A program made the position numbers and the translations under genes. From Methylotenera sp. (GTDB lineage: Bacteria; Pseudomonadota; Gammaproteobacteria; Burkholderiales; Methylophilaceae), in the NCBI GenBank assembly GCA_028688575.1, contig JAQTXW010000005.1, forward strand, positions 1 to 58,700: DNA of 58,700 bases, given 5' to 3'. A model generated the notes under the pieces. It saw nothing but the letters and a program-made list of their open reading frames with translations. It made no database searches and was not told where the DNA came from. Shown here one piece after another: positions 37,508 to 48,650 of the stretch (positions are counted from its first letter, which is position 1; each line of letters begins with the position of its first letter).

Positions 37508-39079
37508 TTATTGGGCGATTTCAGCCGCTTCAACGACAACTTTATAAAGTTGTACCTCTTGTGGCGATCTAATACGCTCCCCCACTGCGACCTGACTTCT
37601 CTTGCCTGACGCAACGCCACCTTTAATCAGCAAAGGCTGACTTTGACCAATAATACGGCCAGTTTTGGCATCATATTTCACGACACGTACCTGCACGCGA
37701 CCTATAGGCACCGATGTGTCATTCTGCACGACCGCAAATAAATTACCCGCACTATCAGCCTGCGCTCCAGCCTTGATATATTTGGCAGGGTTGCGTGGCA
37801 GGTCGATACGTACAACGCGCGCAATAGCATCTTTACCTATATCAGAATTGGAGCTTGCAGCGACTTGATAGTGTTGCAGGGCATTATTGATATCACCACG
37901 AGCCTCTGCAATTTCGCCCAGCAAGGCATGACCAGGAGCCGTGGGAAGCAACTCATTGGCGCGCTTTAAAAAAGGTTCTGCCTCAGTTTTTTTACCCAGG
38001 TTAAAAAGCGCAATGCCACTTTGAATGTGAGGTTTGAAGTAGTCAGGCTGTAGTTTGATAGCTTTTTCATAAAAACCGAGTGCTTCCTGCGGTTTTTTTT
38101 GCGTTAATGCAATGTCGCCAAGTAGTTCCTGAAAACGCGCCTCCCGTGGCTCAACTGCAATTGCCTGATTGACAAGTTTTTTGGCTTTATCGACATCTTT
38201 TTCATTCAGCGCCTTAACGGCTTCATCATAAGCTTTATAAACCCCTTGTGTGGCTTTTAATTTGGCGGTTTTTTTCGCGTAGATTTCTTTGCCCCATTCC
38301 CCACCCGCACCAATTTGTAACAAGGTTGCCTTATTTGCGTCTACACGCGCCTGAGAAGGTGGATGGCTGGCAAACAGGCCATCAATGAAGTTGCTTTTAC
38401 GGTCCGCACTGAGTTTGACGAAAGTTTCTTGTAATGTCACCGCCGCTGCTGGGTCATAGCCTGCTTTTTTCATGTATTGCATGCCGTAGAGGTCAGATTC
38501 ACTTTCTGCATCACGACCGTATTTACTGTTCACCAGTTGTGCTCCGACTTGCGCCCCACCGACGATTAAATTGGCATAATCCGTATTTTGAGCACCAATG
38601 CCGACGGCAATCATTGCGCCTTGCAACATGATCCCGCGTTCCATCCCCTGCGCGCCATGGCGTGCAGCAGCATGTACCATTTCATGCCCCATGACGGCGG
38701 CTAATTCAGCCTCACTGTTAAGTTCGTAGAGCAAACCGCGATTAAATGCAATTTTGCCGCCAGGCATTGCCCAGGCATTTGGAACCGAGTCATTGAGTAT
38801 CGTATATTCATAGGGGAGTTTACGGTCTGATACTGCCGCTAGTTTGTCGCCCACACTTTTGACGTAAGCGGTTAGTTCAGGATCTAAAATATAGTCGCCA
38901 CCCTGAGATTGGCGGGTAGGGGAGTAGTTTTTTTGCCCGATTGAAATCTCTTGCGCTTCTGATACAAGTTGCAGCTCTCTTTTTTTAGTCACGGGATTGA
39001 TGCCGCATGCGCTGATAAAAAGTGTGAAGCTGATGAGGCTGCAAAGCCATAGTGTATTGAGAGTTCGGTGGTGTGGCAT
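37508..39079 (-). CDS. Periplasmic M48 metalloprotease with TPR repeats (BepA-like lipoprotein)
   Basis: This 523-residue protein starts with a lipoprotein-type signal ending FISAC (Cys near 25). The M48 peptidase domain has the zinc motif HEMVHAAARH near 133 and the third-ligand Glu in AESESDLYGMQY near 190. A TPR-rich region follows (about 290-400; ALGFYEKAIKLQPDYFKP and similar), then a beta-rich C-terminal domain. BepA/YfgC, the E. coli relative, has the same protease-TPR order and polices LptD assembly and BAM substrates. It differs in having a lipobox and an extra 100-residue tail. LptD, LptE, SurA and BamE are all encoded in this window. Confidence 0.9.
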   Translation of the reverse strand: MPHHRTLNTLWLCSLISFTLFISACGINPVTKKRELQLVSEAQEISIGQKNYSPTRQSQGGDYILDPELTAYVKSVGDKLAAVSDRKLPYEYTILNDSVPNAWAMPGGKIAFNRGLLYELNSEAELAAVMGHEMVHAAARHGAQGMERGIMLQGAMIAVGIGAQNTDYANLIVGGAQVGAQLVNSKYGRDAESESDLYGMQYMKKAGYDPAAAVTLQETFVKLSADRKSNFIDGLFASHPPSQARVDANKATLLQIGAGGEWGKEIYAKKTAKLKATQGVYKAYDEAVKALNEKDVDKAKKLVNQAIAVEPREARFQELLGDIALTQKKPQEALGFYEKAIKLQPDYFKPHIQSGIALFNLGKKTEAEPFLKRANELLPTAPGHALLGEIAEARGDINNALQHYQVAASSNSDIGKDAIARVVRIDLPRNPAKYIKAGAQADSAGNLFAVVQNDTSVPIGRVQVRVVKYDAKTGRIIGQSQPLLIKGGVASGKRSQVAVGERIRSPQEVQLYKVVVEAAEIAQ

Positions 39080-39202
39080 ATTGGTGTGCTCGTATAGGTG
39101 AGGTTAAACGAATAAGACCTTTGTAATAGATGATGGTTTAGTTAACTTCGAAGTCTGCGAGATGTCTTATTTTTGTGATTGTCTCAGTCATGACTAACCA
39201 TT

Positions 39203-39859
39203 TTATTGGTAAAGATGATGCAGGTGAATATAGTCCATCACGCTGTCTGGCAGCAGGTAGCGTATAGATTCACCATGTTGCATCGCTTCACGGATGGCTG
39301 TTGATGAAATATCCAAAGCCTGGAACTGCTGCATAGTGATTAACCCAGCAGGCGCGTCATGCAAATCATGTTTATTTTCTGTGTAGTGCTGATGCAGAAA
39401 GCTTTCAAGCGTTTTTGAGAGTGGGTTTGACTCATTGCTTGTATGGCTCATCTTGATTGGTCTTTGTACTAGGACGATATGGCAATATTCTAAAATATCT
39501 TGCCAGCGGTACCAAGTGTCAAATTGTTTAAAGGCATCACTGCCCATCAGCAAAGACAGGCTTGTTTGCACGCCCAAGTTTTTTCGCAGCGTCTCTAGCG
39601 TATCTATGGTGTAAGATGCGCCACTTCTTTTTAGCTCGCAGTCGTCAAAAGTGAACATCGGGTTGTTAGCAATGGCAAGCTGCACCATGGTTGCACGATG
39701 CTGTGCGCTGGTGCCAGGTTTGTTTTTGTGAGGAGGCGTTGCGGCAGGAATAAAACGCACCTCGTCAAAATCTAGCTGATCAGCAAGCGCCTGCGCCATG
39801 CGCAAGTGGCCTGAATGAATGGGGTCAAAGGTACCGCCAAGAATGCCAATGGCTTTCAA
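39203..39859 (-). CDS. nadD: Nicotinate-nucleotide adenylyltransferase
   Basis: NadD converts nicotinate mononucleotide to deamido-NAD. The 218-residue protein begins with IGILGGTFDPIHSGHLRMA, containing the HxGH motif, has LLMGSDAFKQFDTWYRW near 104-120 and ends with the second nucleotide motif DISSTAIREAM near 190. It lies 18 bases past proA. In many betaproteobacteria rsfS and rlmH follow; here the next gene is an unrelated protease. Confidence 0.95.
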   Translation of the reverse strand: MKAIGILGGTFDPIHSGHLRMAQALADQLDFDEVRFIPAATPPHKNKPGTSAQHRATMVQLAIANNPMFTFDDCELKRSGASYTIDTLETLRKNLGVQTSLSLLMGSDAFKQFDTWYRWQDILEYCHIVLVQRPIKMSHTSNESNPLSKTLESFLHQHYTENKHDLHDAPAGLITMQQFQALDISSTAIREAMQHGESIRYLLPDSVMDYIHLHHLYQ

Positions 39860-39877
39860 ATAACTGCCTTTAAGATA

Positions 39878-41134
39878 CTAGGCACGTACATGGCCATCGC
39901 CAAATACGATATATTTAAGCGAGGTGAGTCCCTCTAAACCTACTGGGCCACGTGCGTGTAATTTATCGGTAGAAATGCCAATTTCAGCACCCAGACCATA
40001 CTCAAATCCATCTGCAAAGCGTGTTGAGGCATTAACCATTACACTGCTAGAATCTACCTCACGCAAGAATCTGCGGGCTCTGGAGTAGTTTTCAGTGACA
40101 ATTGCTTCTGTGTGCTGCGAGGAGTGGTGGTTGATATGTGCAATGGCCTCATCTAAACCGTCGACGATTTTGCAGGAGATAATCGCGTCAAGATATTCTG
40201 TATAGTAATCCTCATAAGAGGCGGGAATGGCCTGCTTAACCAATGCACAGGTTTCAGGGCAGCCACGGATTTCAATGCCGTGTCTGGTGAGCATCTCGGC
40301 AAGTTTTGGCAGCATTTTACTGGCAACAGCACGCGCCACCACCAAAGATTCAGCCGTATTGCAGGTGCCCAGGCGTTGAGTTTTGCTATTTTCCAAAATG
40401 CGTAGGGCTTTATCCAGGTCTGCATCATCATCGATATAGACATGGCAATTGCCATCCAGATGTTTGATAACAGGAATGCGCGCATCATTTGAAATACGTT
40501 CAATCAGGCTTTTTCCACCGCGTGGCACAATCACATCCACGTATTTTTTCATGGTAATCAATTCACCTACAGCAGCGCGATCTGTAGTTTCGATCATTTG
40601 TACGGCAGTGTTAGGTAGATCCGCAGCGATCAGGCCTTCATGCACCAGTTTAGCAAGCGCCTGATTGCAGTGAATCGCCTCACTACCGCCACGCAGAATA
40701 GCGGAATTGCCGGACTTGATGCACAATCCTGCCGCATCAATGGTGACATTGGGTCTAGCCTCGTAAATGATGCCAATCACGCCTAATGGCACGCGCATTT
40801 TTCCGATTTGAATGCCGCTAGGGCGATACTTGAAATCCGTCATTTCGCCTATTGGGTCATTTAACTCTGCAATTTGCCTGAGACCTTCGGCCATGGCGTG
40901 AATAGATTTCTCGGTCAAGGTGAGTCTGTCCAGCATGGCGCCGCTTAACCCATTGGTTCTGGCCGCTTGGAGGTCTAGGTGGTTGGCTGCAAGCAGTGCA
41001 TCCTTTTCACGTAATATGGCATGTGCGATATTGTGCAGGGCAAGGTTTTTGGTGCGCGTGTCGGCACTGGCCATATAGCGCGAAGCATCTCTCGCCCCGA
41101 TGCCGATGTTTTCCATGTAATGTTGTATGTTCAT
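39878..41134 (-). CDS. proA: Gamma-glutamyl phosphate reductase
   Basis: ProA reduces gamma-glutamyl phosphate to the semialdehyde for proline synthesis. The 418-residue aldehyde-dehydrogenase-fold protein has [21 protein letters not shown] near 109, [12 protein letters not shown] near 140, the catalytic Cys in [12 protein letters not shown] near 255 and [28 protein letters not shown] near 375-402. The length is standard. Confidence 0.97.
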   Translation of the reverse strand: MNIQHYMENIGIGARDASRYMASADTRTKNLALHNIAHAILREKDALLAANHLDLQAARTNGLSGAMLDRLTLTEKSIHAMAEGLRQIAELNDPIGEMTDFKYRPSGIQIGKMRVPLGVIGIIYEARPNVTIDAAGLCIKSGNSAILRGGSEAIHCNQALAKLVHEGLIAADLPNTAVQMIETTDRAAVGELITMKKYVDVIVPRGGKSLIERISNDARIPVIKHLDGNCHVYIDDDADLDKALRILENSKTQRLGTCNTAESLVVARAVASKMLPKLAEMLTRHGIEIRGCPETCALVKQAIPASYEDYYTEYLDAIISCKIVDGLDEAIAHINHHSSQHTEAIVTENYSRARRFLREVDSSSVMVNASTRFADGFEYGLGAEIGISTDKLHARGPVGLEGLTSLKYIVFGDGHVRA

Positions 41135-41194
41135 GATGTGATTATACTTTTTTTGTGAGTAGAATTAAAACAAATCATCACGGCATTTCCAGCA

Positions 41195-41512
41195 TCACTC
41201 ACCGCTCAGTAAAAAATCGATGGTGGCAATAATATCATCCTGGTAAGCAGTTACAATCTCAATTTCTGCACCTAACTCACGTTTGTGAGTCCCTGCTAAT
41301 TGCGGCGTCATCATGCAGTAATCTTGACCTTGCACAAGTGAAACAGGTGTGAGTTTACTGATGGATTGGTGCGCCATGGTTTTTACTGGTGTAAGCGGCA
41401 CCACAACACAGGTTTGCATTGAGGCCAGTAAATCATTTTGAATGTTGAGCAAACATGGATAAGCCACTTGTGTCGTCTTGTTTTTATTTTGATAAACGGT
41501 AAATTGTGCCAT
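41195..41512 (-). CDS. ccdB: CcdB-family gyrase toxin, probably silent
   Basis: This 105-residue protein aligns along its whole length with CcdB: an N-terminal F-x-V-Y strand, LLNIQNDLL, the CVVVPLTPVK strand, SKLTPVSLVQGQDYCMMTPQLAG, and the C-terminal DDIIATIDFLLSG, the end that in F-plasmid CcdB contacts gyrase. It looks intact. Its normal partner ccdA lies upstream but is separated by a 204-base inserted element and is frameshifted. The region just before the ATG is now the element's inverted end, with only AAAGG about ten bases away as a ribosome site, so translation may be poor. Confidence 0.85.
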   Translation of the reverse strand: MAQFTVYQNKNKTTQVAYPCLLNIQNDLLASMQTCVVVPLTPVKTMAHQSISKLTPVSLVQGQDYCMMTPQLAGTHKRELGAEIEIVTAYQDDIIATIDFLLSGE

Positions 41513-41515
41513 GTA

Positions 41516-41719
41516 AAGAAGCCTTTACGAAAGTGCTTATTGTGGATGGAGTGTACCCGTACTGGGCATGTCCGTGGAATATATGTGCTGAAGCACATTA
41601 TTCACACGCCAAAGGCGTTTGGTCCGCAGAAGCCGAGATAGTACGAGGTGTACAGCGAGGTTGCGAGTACCGCGCAACGCGGCAATTCGCCTCAAGAAGT
41701 ACTTTCGCAAAGATTTCTT
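41516..41719. mobile_element. 204-bp MITE-like element with 30-bp terminal inverted repeats
   Basis: The left end (41516-41545, starting AAGAAGCCTTTACGAAAGTG) and the inverse of the right end (41690-41719, AAGAAATCTTTGCGAAAGTA) match at about 24 of 30 positions. Inside are two further perfect hairpins (ATGTGCT/AGCACAT at 41583-41598; ACGCC/GGCGT at 41606-41618) and a GC-rich stretch near 41670. It has no convincing open reading frame and no obvious target-site duplication. It sits exactly between ccdA and ccdB, which normally touch or overlap. Conceptual translations of this kind of sequence remind me of repeated spurious ORFs in other betaproteobacterial genomes; I cannot verify that here. 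Confidence 0.75.
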
Positions 41720-41965
41720 AAAACACGCGCAAGGTATCAGCAAATACACCTTGCTCATCGACTTGCAAGTTATAAGCTTCTATCGCCTGCTGGTTTTGCG
41801 CAAGCCACGCTTGCTGCTGCCTTACCTTAATAATTGCAATAAGACTTTCTTCTAAAGTGGCAGATAAATAGATATTGAGCGCACGCGCTTTATTGAGCAG
41901 ATCACTATTCACGCTTAAATTTGCTGCCGCTTTGGGGCTTGGGTTTCATAATTAACTTGCATCAT
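41718..41965 (-). pseudogene. ccdA: CcdA-family antitoxin, frameshifted
   Basis: The ATG pair at 41965/41962, with AAAGGA upstream, opens a frame reading MQVNYETQAPK and then hits a stop after 15 codons. From about 41929 the next frame continues AANLSVNSDLLNKARALN and runs to a full CcdA C-terminus (WLAQNQQAIEAYNLQV...GVFADTLRVF). One missing base near 41929-41930 restores a normal antitoxin of about 81 residues. An internal GTG at 41912 could yield a 64-residue product that keeps the toxin-binding half but lacks the N-terminal DNA-binding strand. It is adjacent to a CcdB gene. Confidence 0.8.
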
Positions 41966-42147
41966 TTTTCCTTTCTTAAATTTTGAAAGATGCGCAAATT
42001 ATATGCGCATGAATAATGCGCGCCAAACTGGGTGGTACGGTAATTCAGCATCGCGGATTCAGTATCGAAGTGCAACGTTTTATAATCATGTTTTATGACA
42101 AAGTGCCTAAGGTAGCGTAGGCGAAATAATTTTATTAGCAAGCAAAA

Positions 42148-43161
42148 TCATCGCCCGCTCACTTTGGCCAGCCCAAAACATAGGCGAGAAATTTCCAGCC
42201 ACGCATCCCCTTGCATGACACCTTTAGCGGTTTTATCTATATCAGCCAGTTTTTGCAGGGCTGCTTCAAGTTGGCGCAGGCTCAAGCGCCCCAATGCGCG
42301 CTTGACTAAACTTTGTCTGTCACCGTAGATGCGGGCATCGGTCATAGCTTTGCTGATATTTTCACCCCGCATTTCTGCCTGCTTGATGCGCACTAACGGG
42401 CGTAATACCCACATCAGCGGATTCATGACGGCTACAGCGCTCTCGCCCTCGTCTTGCAGGCCCTGCAGGACACGTACAGTACGTTCCGCATCGCCCGCAA
42501 GCACCGCTTCACCGAGTTGAAATGCATCAAAGCGTGAGACATTCAGTACGGCTTCTTTAACTTCAGTCTCGCTGATCTCGCCTTGCGGATACAAAAGCCC
42601 TAATTTTTGGATTTCTTGATTTGCGGCGAGTAAGTTGCCTTCAACCTGATGCGCTAAAAACTCAAGCGTAGGCTGGCTGGTATGCTGGCCTTGAAGTTTT
42701 AATCGGTTTGCAATCCATTGTGGCAACTGCCCAGCCTCAACTTCATTCAGGTTGATGGTATAGGCGTGCGTATCCAGCGCAGAATACCACGCGCTATTTT
42801 TTGCTTCGCGTTCCAATGTGGGCAAGATAATGACAACAGTGGTGTCAGGGATGGTATTGCTGGCCAGGGCTTGCAGTGCTTTACTGCCCTCAAGCCCTGG
42901 CTTACCGCTGGGAATGTTAAGCTCAAGTAACCGGCGGCTGGAAAACAAAGAGATTGACTGCCCGTAGCTTTGTATCTGCTGCCAGTTAAAGTTGCGCTCT
43001 ATCACGAGGCTGGTGCGTTCATCAAAACCTTGCGCACGTGCAGTGAGGCGAATCGCATCCAGACATTCACGCTGGGCTAGAGGTTCATCGCCTATCAGCA
43101 AATAAAGGGGTTGCAGATTACCTTTGAGGTGAGATGCAAGCTGGGAGTGGGGTAAGCGCAT
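42148..43161 (-). CDS. holA: DNA polymerase III subunit delta
   Basis: HolA is the clamp-loader subunit that opens the beta clamp. From the ATG at 43161 the protein has 337 residues. It starts with LKGNLQPLYLLIGDEPLAQRECLDAIR, the family's N-terminal block, has VVIILPTLEREAKNSAW near 110, a VEGNLLAANQEIQKLGLLYP block near 165-184, and a helical C-terminal collar domain (LRQLEAALQKLADIDKTAKG). A start at 43194 would overlap lptE and add 11 residues. It follows lptE by seven bases in the leuS-lptE-holA operon. Confidence 0.94.
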   Translation of the reverse strand: MRLPHSQLASHLKGNLQPLYLLIGDEPLAQRECLDAIRLTARAQGFDERTSLVIERNFNWQQIQSYGQSISLFSSRRLLELNIPSGKPGLEGSKALQALASNTIPDTTVVIILPTLEREAKNSAWYSALDTHAYTINLNEVEAGQLPQWIANRLKLQGQHTSQPTLEFLAHQVEGNLLAANQEIQKLGLLYPQGEISETEVKEAVLNVSRFDAFQLGEAVLAGDAERTVRVLQGLQDEGESAVAVMNPLMWVLRPLVRIKQAEMRGENISKAMTDARIYGDRQSLVKRALGRLSLRQLEAALQKLADIDKTAKGVMQGDAWLEISRLCFGLAKVSGR

Positions 43162-43168
43162 GTGCAAA

Positions 43169-43669
43169 TTATCTGAGCGCAGGCTTAATCGCACCTAGTC
43201 TGCGCATAATTTCGCGGATAGCATCGTTACGCATGTCGGTATTTAATCTTGTTTCTTCATCCGCTTTGCCAAGCAGGTCTTTGTCATCATATGAAAAATC
43301 CCTACGTACCTGCACAGTTTGTACTTTGCTCCATAGAGCATCAGCTGGCTGTCGTGTTCTGTATTGCACCTGATAATTGAGCTCAAACTCCCTGACTAAG
43401 CCGCCGCCACTTAGGGATTGGATCCGTTTCTGGTTGGATTCATCTAATAACTCGAGGAGCAACTCAGCCTCATTGATCTTGTCTACGATTTTAATTTGGT
43501 TACTTGCAAACGTGCGTGCCAAGTCTTTCGAGATGCTCAATGTCTTGCCTTGGATATGCAAGTGCTTGAAGGATAAATCAGCCATGCCGCGTAATTGAAA
43601 ACCGCAAGCAGTGATAGCCAGGCTGAGCAGCATCACCCAATAGACGGGCCATTGATAGGCTTTATTCAT
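43169..43669 (-). CDS. lptE: LPS-assembly lipoprotein LptE
   Basis: LptE plugs the LptD barrel in the outer membrane and binds LPS. The 166-residue protein has a signal ending AITACGFQLRG (Cys near 22), the C-G-F-x-L-R-G start of mature LptE. The middle has LLLELLDESNQKRIQSLSG and VREFELNYQVQY strands, and the end is helical (EETRLNTDMRNDAIREIMRRL). It starts three bases after leuS on the same strand. Its partner lptD is about 7 kb away. Confidence 0.93.
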   Translation of the reverse strand: MNKAYQWPVYWVMLLSLAITACGFQLRGMADLSFKHLHIQGKTLSISKDLARTFASNQIKIVDKINEAELLLELLDESNQKRIQSLSGGGLVREFELNYQVQYRTRQPADALWSKVQTVQVRRDFSYDDKDLLGKADEETRLNTDMRNDAIREIMRRLGAIKPALR

Positions 43670-43672
43670 GAT

Positions 43673-46144
<2,472 letters not shown>

Positions 46145-46329
46145 TTAACGATTCTTGTAGATTGAATGAATAACGAAATTATACCTGAAGCGATTACATT
46201 TGCTGGCTGGATTTGTAGCTTTGATTTAATCGCCAAAGTAAACTTTTGCTCAAGGCGGCTGTCAACTTTTATGAGTGCTTAATCGTTGTGTTACAGTGTA
46301 ATAAATTCTTTTATTCTTTAGGAGTTCTG

Positions 46330-46647
46330 ATGAAAACCTCACATATTTTAATGACGCTTGCACTTGCTTTTGGCGCTGCGCAAATTGCATATGCCGACCA
46401 TCATGGCGCAGACGATAAGCATCATTGTCGTCACGGCAATCATGCTCAGCACGGGTTGATGGACGCTGACGCTAACAAGGACGGTGCCATCAGTCGCGAG
46501 GAGTTTACAGAAGCACATAAGGCTCGCGCTGAAAAGATGTTCGAAAAATTAGATGCCAATAAGGACGGAAAAATTGATGAATCTGAGCGTAAAGCAGGTA
46601 AGGATAAAATGAAAGACCACTGCAAAATGAAGGACGCCAGCAAGTAG
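46330..46647 (+). CDS. Secreted His-rich EF-hand protein
   Basis: From the ATG at 46330 (AGGAG at 46320-46324) the protein has 105 residues. It has a signal peptide (MKTSHILMTLALAFG...) with a likely cut after AYA near residue 22, a His-rich start to the mature part (DHHGADDKHHCRHGNHAQHG), then two EF-hand loops, DADANKDGAISREE and DANKDGKIDESE, separated by a helix. The end is Lys-rich with one further Cys. It probably binds Ca2+ in the periplasm; the His/Cys segment could bind other metals. A start at 46246 would add 28 residues ahead of an otherwise standard signal peptide. Confidence 0.85.
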   Translation: MKTSHILMTLALAFGAAQIAYADHHGADDKHHCRHGNHAQHGLMDADANKDGAISREEFTEAHKARAEKMFEKLDANKDGKIDESERKAGKDKMKDHCKMKDASK

Positions 46648-46686
46648 TGCATTGCCAAGTGTAAATTCAGCGTTATCTGGATTCGT

Positions 46687-46714
46687 AAAAAGCCACATCT
46701 TGATGTGGCTTTTT
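46687..46714. terminator. Bidirectional Rho-independent terminator
   Basis: AAAAAGCCACAT (46687-46698), loop CTTG, and ATGTGGCTTTTT (46703-46714) form a perfect 12-pair stem with T-runs on both strands. It lies between the convergent EF-hand gene and lipoprotein gene and can serve both. Confidence 0.92.
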
Positions 46715-46723
46715 ATAACCGAG

Positions 46724-47083
46724 CTATTCGCACTTGAACTGCAAGGTTGTGCGGTAATCGTTCTCTTCAGAAATCGTTGGTGATTTCCCACCAGTTTCTT
46801 GCAGGATGATTTCCAGTGCCTTGTCTATCACCTGACCAGCACTTTCAGAAACCAGACCTTTGTATTCTGTTTTATGATCAAGAACAATGTGCCGCAAATG
46901 TCTTTGCTTGCAGGTGGCTTCTGCTGAAAAAAGCGCGGAGGCAAGTGCTGCATCTGCGCTTTTTCCAACAGAGATGACTTGGTACAAGCCATTCTCTTGA
47001 GGAATGACATTGCCCATTTTGGTGGTAGCACATCCACTGAGAACTGCGATTACAACAGGAATAACATACAGGGTACGGCTCAT
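46724..47083 (-). CDS. Hypothetical lipoprotein
   Basis: I do not recognise this family. From the ATG at 47083 (GGAG upstream) it has 119 residues with a lipoprotein signal ending VLSGCATT (Cys near 17). The mature part contains GLYQVISVGKSADAALASAL followed by SAEATCKQR and a final FKC; the two Cys could form a disulfide. A small alpha/beta fold with a leading Y-Q-V-x-S-x-G strand and a long helix is likely. A start at 47101 lacks a ribosome site. It has its own terminator and is 38 bases or more from adk. Confidence 0.7.
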   Translation of the reverse strand: MSRTLYVIPVVIAVLSGCATTKMGNVIPQENGLYQVISVGKSADAALASALFSAEATCKQRHLRHIVLDHKTEYKGLVSESAGQVIDKALEIILQETGGKSPTISEENDYRTTLQFKCE

Positions 47084-47139
47084 GGCACGCTCCAATTTCA
47101 TTGCTGCGTTAGTCGATAATTGCGGTGCTAGTAGTAAAG

Positions 47140-47802
<663 letters not shown>

Positions 47803-47864
47803 CTAACAAGAGTTGATTTAAGTTTTGTGAAATTATATTTGAAATCGTGGCGTACTTGGAATGA

Positions 47865-48650
47865 TTAAGCACTCAAATAATTAGCAATCGCGACAAAGTC
47901 TGTCACACCGAGATTTTCAGCGCGTAGTTGAGCGTCTATGGTAAGTGTAGTAAAGCCTTCGTCATCGAGTAGTCCTTTGAGTGTGTTGCGCAGAGTTTTG
48001 CGACGTTGCCCGAATGCTGCGGTGACGACTTGTGCAAATAGCGCCTCATCCTTGGCGATGCATGGTAGCTTTCCATAGGGGATGCAGCGCACAAAGGCTG
48101 ATTCGACTTTCGGTGCGGGGGCAAACGCTTCGGGGGGTACGGTGAATAAATATTCCATTTGCAGGCGATATTGCAGCATGACACTAAGTCTGCCATAAGC
48201 TGCGGTCGAGGGTGCTGCCACCATACGTTCCACCACTTCTTTTTGCAGCATGAAATGCATGTCGGTAATGGCGGCGACATTGTCAAGCAGGTGAAACAGT
48301 ATCGGGGTTGAAATATTGTATGGCAGATTCCCGACCACTCGGATGCGCTCGCCAAGACTGGAAAAATCAAACTTCAATGCATCTGAATTGTGAATCTCAA
48401 TGCCGACTTGCTTGCCATTGAGCGGTTTTGCGTATTCCTTTTGCATCCATGCGATGATGTCACGATCTACTTCAACCACATGCAGTCTATTTAGTTTTTG
48501 TAGCAGGGGCTTGGTCAATGCCCCTAATCCTGGACCTATCTCCACCATGATGTCATCAGATTTTGGTGAAATCGCTTCAACCAGACTGGATATTACACCC
48601 TGATCGGTGAGAAAGTTTTGTCCAAAGCGTTTTTTTGCGATGTGTTTCAT
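47865..48650 (-). CDS. rsmA: 16S rRNA (adenine1518/1519-N6)-dimethyltransferase
   Basis: RsmA (KsgA) dimethylates two adjacent adenines near the 3' end of 16S rRNA. The 261-residue protein opens with KKRFGQNFLTDQGVI, has the SAM loop VEIGPGLGALTKPL near 37, the catalytic NLPYNIS near 109, and the C-terminal AFGQRRKTLRNTLKG near 215. Its ATG overlaps the pdxA stop (ATGA), fitting the lptD-surA-pdxA-rsmA operon. Confidence 0.97.
   Translation of the reverse strand: MKHIAKKRFGQNFLTDQGVISSLVEAISPKSDDIMVEIGPGLGALTKPLLQKLNRLHVVEVDRDIIAWMQKEYAKPLNGKQVGIEIHNSDALKFDFSSLGERIRVVGNLPYNISTPILFHLLDNVAAITDMHFMLQKEVVERMVAAPSTAAYGRLSVMLQYRLQMEYLFTVPPEAFAPAPKVESAFVRCIPYGKLPCIAKDEALFAQVVTAAFGQRRKTLRNTLKGLLDDEGFTTLTIDAQLRAENLGVTDFVAIANYLSA

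Noticed and set aside
41438-41855. Several short open frames on both strands across the ccdAB spacer
   Set aside because: They read through the inverted ends and hairpins of the inserted element and partly overlap ccdA and ccdB; none has a ribosome site or plausible protein character.
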